Shown here piece after piece: positions 6,536-11,157 of a stretch of DNA of 11,157 nt. The DNA comes from Chlamydia trachomatis (GTDB taxonomy: Bacteria; Chlamydiota; Chlamydiia; Chlamydiales; JAAKFR01). The number at the start of each line of letters is the position of its first letter. Within the stretch, counting starts at the first letter, position 1. Under the pieces are notes generated by a model. That model was not told where the DNA came from. It did not search any database and saw only the letters and a list, made by a program, of their open reading frames with translations. The stretch lies in assembly GCA_945861315.1 (NCBI GenBank), contig CAMAUB010000028.1, forward strand, positions 1 to 11,157. Direction: 5' to 3'. A program made the translations under genes and the position numbers.

Positions 6536-8668
6536 GTGCGTTATCTTTTAGTTATACTGTTTCTTTTTTCAACGCTTTTTGCAACGACAGACTTTGTTCA
6601 ACTCTCGCAAGATCTACAAATTGCGCGCTACTATGATGAGAAGCTTTGTGAGCGCTTCCCTGTTACCTACAACTATGTTTTTTCCACTGGTTATTTTGTC
6701 ACTCCCTCAGCACGCATGACAGACGAGGGATTTGCTGGATTTGGATTTGCTTCTCACTACCCTTACTATAATTGGAATGGCCGCGTTCAACCCCTACCTC
6801 GTTTAGAACTTTCTGTGAACTATCGTATTTTTCGCGGGGTAGAGGATCTAGGAATGAGTTCGCTTGGTTTCGGAGATTATGCTGATAGGGGGGCGAACTT
6901 TAAAATAGCTTTGCTTACTCCAGAAGAGAGTATGAATAATTATCCTGGTTTTGCATTTGGTATTGAAGATTTTGTAGGATCAAAAAAGTTCACCACCTAC
7001 TTTTTTGTAGGAACTCAAATTTGGACAGCACTTGGGCTTGAAACTTCCTTTGGGTGGGGGGCTGGTCGTTATACAAAGGGTCCATCGAAAGGTTTTTTCG
7101 GGGGGTTAAGTTGGTTTCCGTGGTGGCAAAGCTGCCGCCCTTATATTCGAGGAGTTGGACTTATTGCCGAGTATGACCCAATTGATTATACGAATCCAGA
7201 AAGAGAGCCCAACCCACATGGTCGCACAACACACTCACCTATTAACGTTGGCTTGACATACAATTATCGAGACCTCTTTACGGTTTGCGCAGGGCAAATT
7301 AGGGGAGAAGCGTTGTCGGCCTCAGCAACGCTGAGTTATAACTTTGGAAAATCAGAAGGATTTTTTCCAAAGACAAAAAATCCACCGCTTTACACTGCTC
7401 CACAAGATCATGAACCGCTTGGTTGTAGCCGACCAGAAAAAGTGTTAATTGAGCACTTACAGTTTGCATTCACACGTCAAGGGTTCCAAATTATCGCTGT
7501 CTACTTTGATGAAAAACAAGCAAGGCTTTGGTTGACTGTAAACAACTGTCGATACATTCACGAAGAGCAAACTCGAAAGCGATTACAGCATCTATTGGCA
7601 GCTCTTCTTCCCTCTAATGTTGAAGAGGTTGTTCTCTCAATTGAGTCATATGGCATTCCTTGTCAACAGTATACATATTCTAAAATGTTACTACAGCGCT
7701 ATATCAATTGTCACATCCATCCTTATGAATTTGAGATTTTGACACCAAGGGAAGATAGTGTTCCCCCCTCCTGTAGTTCCCAAAAACTTTATACTAGACG
7801 CTATGATTTATGGAGGGCTGCACTATACCCTTCTTATGATACTTTTATTGGTAATCGGCACGGAAAATTTAAATATTCGGCAGGTCTCAATCTTTTCGCT
7901 GAGGGTTTTTTACCTGGTAAAATTTTCTACAAAGCTCAAGCAAACTATCAATTTGCCTCAACGATGAAACAGTGCAATACAGGAGATTTCTATAATCCCT
8001 CCAAGCTGCAAAATGTTGCAACTGATATTGCAGGTTATATTAATCAGGGCGCACTCATATGGCCAAATCTTTATGCCCAAAGAGCGTGGAATTTAGGGAG
8101 GGGGTTTTTCACTCGCTCCTCTTTAGGTTACTTTCAGGTCAATTATGGCGGAGTTGCTGGGGAGGTACTTTGGTACCCAGCTCAATCTTATTGCGCACTT
8201 GGAATAGAGGGCGCTATTTTAAAAAAGAGAAGGTATAGGGGGTTTGGCTTTCAAGACAAAGTGCGGCGACTAAAGAATGGGCAGCAAATTTGGCGCCCTT
8301 ACTCCATTTTTGATCAGTATTTTTTAAATGCTTATCTAGATTTTCCACAATACCAGCTATTTATAAAGGCAAGTGTCGGAGGATTCCTTGCTCAAGACAA
8401 GGGTGGACGAATTGAATTAATGCGCTACTTTGACAACGGCATTCGCTTTGGTGGGTGGATGACTTTTACAAATGCCGCTGATGTTATTCATGGGGTTAAA
8501 TATTATAATCGAGGAGTTTGCTTAGAATTCCCGCTCGACTTTTTATATCGAAAAAGCTGCAAGAAGATCTATTCAACAGCAATTGCAGCTTGGCTTAGAG
8601 ATGCGGGTTATTACAGCTTTACAGGCGAGCCTTTATATGAGACCATTAATCGAGAGCGCCGCTGGTAG
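6536..8668 (+). CDS. YjbH-like outer-membrane exopolysaccharide protein (DUF940 type)
   Basis: A 710-residue secreted protein, the size of E. coli YjbH (about 700). It starts at GTG 6536, 13 bases after the nqrA stop. This start is preferred because it gives a clean signal peptide (RYLLVILFLFSTLFA), whereas the next Met (61) would remove it. Family blocks occur in order: VTPSARMTDEGF (55-66), QPLPRLELSVNYR (85-97), the segment DRGANFKIALL to IEDFVG (118-148), SPINVGLTYNYRD (234-246), a mixed alpha/beta middle region (about 300-400), and a C-terminal barrel half with YGGVAGEVLWYPAQSYCALG (537-556) and RYFDNGIRFGGWMTF (630-644). It ends in Trp, like many outer-membrane barrels. YjbH proteins are tied to exopolysaccharide production, probably export, but their exact role is unsettled and no partner genes are visible here. 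I see no good ribosome binding site; coupling to nqrA translation is likely. Confidence 0.82.
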   Translation: MRYLLVILFLFSTLFATTDFVQLSQDLQIARYYDEKLCERFPVTYNYVFSTGYFVTPSARMTDEGFAGFGFASHYPYYNWNGRVQPLPRLELSVNYRIFRGVEDLGMSSLGFGDYADRGANFKIALLTPEESMNNYPGFAFGIEDFVGSKKFTTYFFVGTQIWTALGLETSFGWGAGRYTKGPSKGFFGGLSWFPWWQSCRPYIRGVGLIAEYDPIDYTNPEREPNPHGRTTHSPINVGLTYNYRDLFTVCAGQIRGEALSASATLSYNFGKSEGFFPKTKNPPLYTAPQDHEPLGCSRPEKVLIEHLQFAFTRQGFQIIAVYFDEKQARLWLTVNNCRYIHEEQTRKRLQHLLAALLPSNVEEVVLSIESYGIPCQQYTYSKMLLQRYINCHIHPYEFEILTPREDSVPPSCSSQKLYTRRYDLWRAALYPSYDTFIGNRHGKFKYSAGLNLFAEGFLPGKIFYKAQANYQFASTMKQCNTGDFYNPSKLQNVATDIAGYINQGALIWPNLYAQRAWNLGRGFFTRSSLGYFQVNYGGVAGEVLWYPAQSYCALGIEGAILKKRRYRGFGFQDKVRRLKNGQQIWRPYSIFDQYFLNAYLDFPQYQLFIKASVGGFLAQDKGGRIELMRYFDNGIRFGGWMTFTNAADVIHGVKYYNRGVCLEFPLDFLYRKSCKKIYSTAIAAWLRDAGYYSFTGEPLYETINRERRW

Positions 8669-9610
8669 AGCGGCATAAGTAAAAATCATGTCAGCCCCAG
8701 CTCGCTTAATTGCTAATAAACTTTCTAAAATGACACGCTCTTCATCAATCCAACCTCGCTCACTTGCAGCTTTAATAAGGGCATATTCACCACTAACTTG
8801 GAAGGCTGATATGGGAAGCAAGGTTTTTTCTTTTAGCTTAGCAATGATATCAAGATAGAATCCAGCCGGCTTAACCATCAAAATATCAGCCCCTTCCTTC
8901 TCATCTAGCATAGCTTCAAGCAGAGCCTCTTTTACATTTGCTGGATTCATTTGATAGGTCAACTTGTTGCCAAATTTGGGGGCAGAGCTAAGAGCATCCC
9001 GATAGGGAGCATAAAGAGAAGAGGCGTATTTTGCTGTATAAGCGTGAATGCTGACGTGGGTATAACCATTTGCATCCAATGCTTTTCGAATAGCGCCCAC
9101 GCGTCCATCCATCATATCACTTGGGGCTACCATGTCAACTCCAGCTTCAGCCTGAGTTAAAGCCATCTTCACAAGTTCTCTAACTGTCTCGTCATTCACA
9201 ATCTCACCAGACTCGTTTACAAGCCCGTCATGACCATGTGTTGTGTAGGGGTCAAGGGCGACATCTGAAATAACGCAAAGATCAGGGAAGGCCCCCTTAA
9301 TTCTGCGCACAGCCTGGTGCAGCATGGAATTGGGATTGGCAGATTCAGAACCAGTTTCATTTTTCAGATTAGGATCGACAACAGGAAAGAGTGCAATAGA
9401 CAAAATTCCAGCTTGGATAGCTTTTTCAATTTCATGGAGTGCTGAATCTAATGAGTGTCTGTAGATCCCGGGCATACTTCCAATGGGCTCTTTTTTCCCC
9501 TCTTTAATGAATAAAGGGAGAACAAAGTCACTGGGGTGAAGACGGGTTTCTTGGACAAGAGCTCTGACGGCTGCTGACTTTCGGTTTCTTCTAGGTCGTT
9601 GTATCAACAT
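8633..9610 (-). CDS. hemB: porphobilinogen synthase (delta-aminolevulinic acid dehydratase)
   Basis: HemB condenses two 5-aminolevulinate molecules to porphobilinogen, the second common step of heme synthesis, as a cytosolic TIM-barrel oligomer. With the ATG at 9610 it has 325 residues, the family norm. Both active-site lysines are present: K194 in HAYTAKYASS and the Schiff-base K247 in ILMVKPAGFY. The metal-site loop reads DVALDPYTTHGHDG (116-129): aspartates replace the cysteines of zinc enzymes, which marks the magnesium-dependent type known from Pseudomonas. The allosteric-type segment DMMDGRVGAIR follows at about 165-175. A TTG three codons upstream is possible, but MLIQRPRR fits other HemB N-termini better. 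The 3' end overlaps the convergent yjbH-like gene by 36 bases. Confidence 0.95.
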   Translation of the reverse strand: MLIQRPRRNRKSAAVRALVQETRLHPSDFVLPLFIKEGKKEPIGSMPGIYRHSLDSALHEIEKAIQAGILSIALFPVVDPNLKNETGSESANPNSMLHQAVRRIKGAFPDLCVISDVALDPYTTHGHDGLVNESGEIVNDETVRELVKMALTQAEAGVDMVAPSDMMDGRVGAIRKALDANGYTHVSIHAYTAKYASSLYAPYRDALSSAPKFGNKLTYQMNPANVKEALLEAMLDEKEGADILMVKPAGFYLDIIAKLKEKTLLPISAFQVSGEYALIKAASERGWIDEERVILESLLAIKRAGADMIFTYAALPAALSINGLI

Positions 9611-9752
9611 CTCTAACAAAGTACGAGAAAGAAGAAAATAAGACTATATTTTTCCTCTTCTTCAGATGGTGTGGAAGTGTTGATAAGGGGGGTCTTTTCT
9701 CTCTCTAGAATGGTTGTTTACAACTTGTTTGTGAATCGTACATAAGTGAGGT

Positions 9753-9781
9753 GTTATAAACACAAGGGAGATTGTTAACAA
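9753..9781 (-). promoter_or_regulatory. candidate hemB promoter
   Basis: Read on minus, TTGTTA (9776-9781) and TATAAC (9753-9758) are exactly 17 bases apart; the -10 matches five of six consensus bases and the -35 four. The leader would be about 135 bases. The -35 sits in the palindrome TTGTTAACAA (9772-9781), and the -10 overlaps a DnaA-box-like 9-mer at 9754-9762, so DnaA binding could affect hemB transcription. This is inferred from spacing only. Confidence 0.35.
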
Positions 9782-9829
9782 ATATTGGACAAGATGTGAA
9801 CGAGCTTATCAACGGTTTTTCCACAACTA

Positions 9830-9860
9830 TGGTCGATTAAATTTTTAAGTTAATCGTCCA
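9830..9860. repeat. AT-rich inverted repeat in the hemB/thyX-like intergenic region
   Basis: CGATTAA (9834-9840) and TTAATCG (9850-9856) form a perfect 7-bp inverted repeat around a 9-base AT-rich loop. After one mismatch (9833 with 9857) the match continues with TGG (9830-9832) and CCA (9858-9860), so 10 of 11 positions pair. There is no T-run after it, so it is not an intrinsic terminator. It immediately follows two DnaA-box-like sites and may be part of the origin or an operator for the thyX-like gene. Confidence 0.6.
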
Positions 9861-9931
9861 CGTCGCATCCACTTTTTTCTTGATCCAACAGACATAAATG
9901 TGGCACGCTCTTTCCCATGGAGAGAGCATAA

Positions 9932-11157
9932 ATGGAAAATGATGAACAATTTTCAGAAGAACAGATCAAGGTACTTGAGAGGTTTGTTACAAATACATCT
10001 GGCAATATTTTTGTTTTAAGGAATTTACCAGAAGTTATTAAGGGAGCTTTATTTTCCCGCTATTCCAGGTCGAGCTTGGGGCTTAGGTCTCTTCTTCTCA
10101 AAGAATTTATTCTCGGGGAAGAAACCTCCTTTAACTCCATTGTTGGAGATAAAGGTGGATTAGAAGAGCAGATGGTAGCTATTAAAAAGGCTCAAAATTT
10201 TTATGACAGGATTTTAGACGGATATGGGGATGATTCAATTGGTGAACTTGGTGGTGCGCATTTAGCAATTGAAAATATTTCGATGCTCGGTGCTAAAGCG
10301 CTGCAAGATTGTAGGATTGGGGGTTCTCCTTTAGAAAAATCAACACGCTATATCTATTTTGATCAAAAAGTTAATGATGAGTATCTCTATTACCGTGAAC
10401 CAATTTTGATGGCGTCTGCTTACAAAGATGCCTATTTAAAAACATGCGACATGCTTTTTGAAACCTACTCAAAACTCATTCCTCCTATGACGGAATTAAT
10501 CGAAAAGCAATTTCCTAAAGAGATAGAGATGTCAAAAGTTGCTTACAATGCTGCTCTAAGAGCCCGGGTATTGGATTGTCTTAGGGGGCTTCTACCTGCT
10601 GGAACATTGACGAATATGGGTATCTTTGGAAATGGCCGTTTTTGGGAGACTCTTTGTCATAAACTCCAATGCCAAAACCTAGCAGAATTGCAAGATGTTG
10701 GAAAACAGACTTATACAGAGTTATCCAAAGTGATTCCATCTTTTGTGCGTCGTTCAGAAGTCCACCACCATCACCATGTAGGATATGCTCATTTTTATGC
10801 TTCAATGGAAGAGCAGCTTGAAAATATAGCTACCCATCATCATCTACCTAAAGATGAAACTAAGCAGGGTGTCCGTTTGCTTTACAGTGATCCAGATGCA
10901 GAGATTAAAGTTGCAGCAGCCCTTCTTTTTAGTCATGGAAAGCACTCACTTTCAGATTTGGAGTCTTTTTGTCGTAGTCTTTCTAAAGACGAGCTTGCAA
11001 AAGTTTTTGATGCAGCCTCCTCAATGCGAGAGAACAGGCGACATAAATCGCCTCGTGCTCTAGAGCATGCACTATTTACTTTTGAGATTGTGGGTGATTT
11101 TGGGATTTACCGTGATCTTCATCGTCATCGTATGCTTACACAAGAGCGACAGTTCTT
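9932..11157 (+). CDS. ThyX-like FAD-dependent thymidylate synthase family protein, 3' end cut
   Basis: The first 408 codons of a ThyX-family protein; the gene continues past the right edge. ThyX makes dTMP from dUMP using FAD and methylene-tetrahydrofolate. The visible part looks like two ThyX-like modules. The first (about 95-142) has YGDDSIGE and ends GSPLEKSTRY, but its RHR triad is degraded to DCR (126-128). The second (about 367-408) keeps PRALEHALFTFEI and RDLHRHRMLTQERQ, where the usual RHRxxSxNExS signature reads RHRMLTQERQ. Catalysis, if any, probably rests on a site unlike that of the standard enzyme. A natural run of five histidines lies at 278-282. The ATG has GGAG (9919-9922) nine bases upstream. 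From memory chlamydiae carry a long ThyX-like protein next to hemB, so enzyme identity is probable but not certain. Confidence 0.8.
   Translation, partial: MENDEQFSEEQIKVLERFVTNTSGNIFVLRNLPEVIKGALFSRYSRSSLGLRSLLLKEFILGEETSFNSIVGDKGGLEEQMVAIKKAQNFYDRILDGYGDDSIGELGGAHLAIENISMLGAKALQDCRIGGSPLEKSTRYIYFDQKVNDEYLYYREPILMASAYKDAYLKTCDMLFETYSKLIPPMTELIEKQFPKEIEMSKVAYNAALRARVLDCLRGLLPAGTLTNMGIFGNGRFWETLCHKLQCQNLAELQDVGKQTYTELSKVIPSFVRRSEVHHHHHVGYAHFYASMEEQLENIATHHHLPKDETKQGVRLLYSDPDAEIKVAAALLFSHGKHSLSDLESFCRSLSKDELAKVFDAASSMRENRRHKSPRALEHALFTFEIVGDFGIYRDLHRHRMLTQERQF

Larger units (their letters stand above)
9611..9931. other. candidate chromosomal replication origin (oriC) between hemB and thyX-like
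   Basis: A 321-base region with no gene, between divergently transcribed genes. By eye it contains several 9-mers close to the DnaA box TTATCCACA. TTATCAACA (minus, 9678-9686) and TTTTCCACA (plus, 9817-9825) each have one mismatch; TTATCAACG (plus, 9806-9814) and TTATAAACA (plus, 9754-9762) have two. The boxes at 9806 and 9817 point the same way, 11 bases apart, about one helical turn. Directly after them comes a block of 18 A/T bases out of 19 (9836-9854) that could be the unwinding element. From memory, some published chlamydial chromosomes number from a predicted origin next to hemB, which fits. No integration host factor or partition site was identified. Confidence 0.5.

Noticed and set aside
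8658..8674. GC-rich perfect hairpin GCCGCT-ggtag-AGCGGC across the yjbH-like stop codon
   Set aside because: No T-run follows on plus, and on minus it lies inside hemB coding sequence, so I do not call it a terminator.
9917..9931. Four-codon frame ATG GAG AGA GCA TAA abutting the thyX-like start
   Set aside because: It overlaps the GGAG binding site and is short enough to be chance; no sign of a real leader peptide.
10743..10800. CAC/CAT run encoding five histidines, resembling an engineered tag
   Set aside because: It is internal, in frame within a natural ThyX-like protein and flanked by ordinary family sequence; not a construct artefact.

Overview
The window reads as a piece of chromosome from a chlamydia, most likely an environmental (Parachlamydia/Waddlia/Simkania-like) member rather than a vertebrate Chlamydia. 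The core evidence is the gene block thyX-like / hemB / nqrA / small acidic-basic protein / very long GreA fusion. From memory it matches in content and order the C. trachomatis CT632-CT636 stretch, and the 720-residue GreA with a large N-terminal extension is a chlamydial hallmark. A second, accessory layer is added: an insertion sequence, a scrap of a group II intron reverse transcriptase, and a YjbH-type outer-membrane protein placed between nqrA and hemB.

Layout. 1-201: mobile-DNA debris with a possible gene start leaving the left edge, a strong hairpin, and a reverse-transcriptase/maturase remnant. 200-1762: a complete IS5-superfamily-like insertion sequence with an intact DDE transposase (minus strand). 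1788-4565: a two-gene minus-strand operon, greA then rdgB, with 12 bases between the genes. 4566-4695: a short divergent promoter region. 4696-8668: a plus-strand run of the small CT635-like protein, nqrA and the YjbH-like protein. 8633-9610: hemB on the minus strand, overlapping the yjbH-like 3' end by 36 bases. 9611-9931: a non-coding region between divergent hemB and thyX-like genes, rich in DnaA-box-like 9-mers and with an AT-rich palindrome; it is a good candidate for the chromosomal replication origin. 9932-end: the 5' 408 codons of a thyX-like gene, cut by the window edge.

Functions. rdgB cleans non-canonical purine nucleotides, GreA rescues stalled RNA polymerase, NqrA is one subunit of the sodium-pumping NADH:quinone oxidoreductase, HemB makes porphobilinogen for heme, and ThyX would make dTMP. 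They are housekeeping genes kept together by chromosome position rather than one pathway. The least expected element is the full-length YjbH-like exopolysaccharide-type outer-membrane protein, here without any visible polysaccharide partner genes. I see no tRNA, rRNA or CRISPR array.
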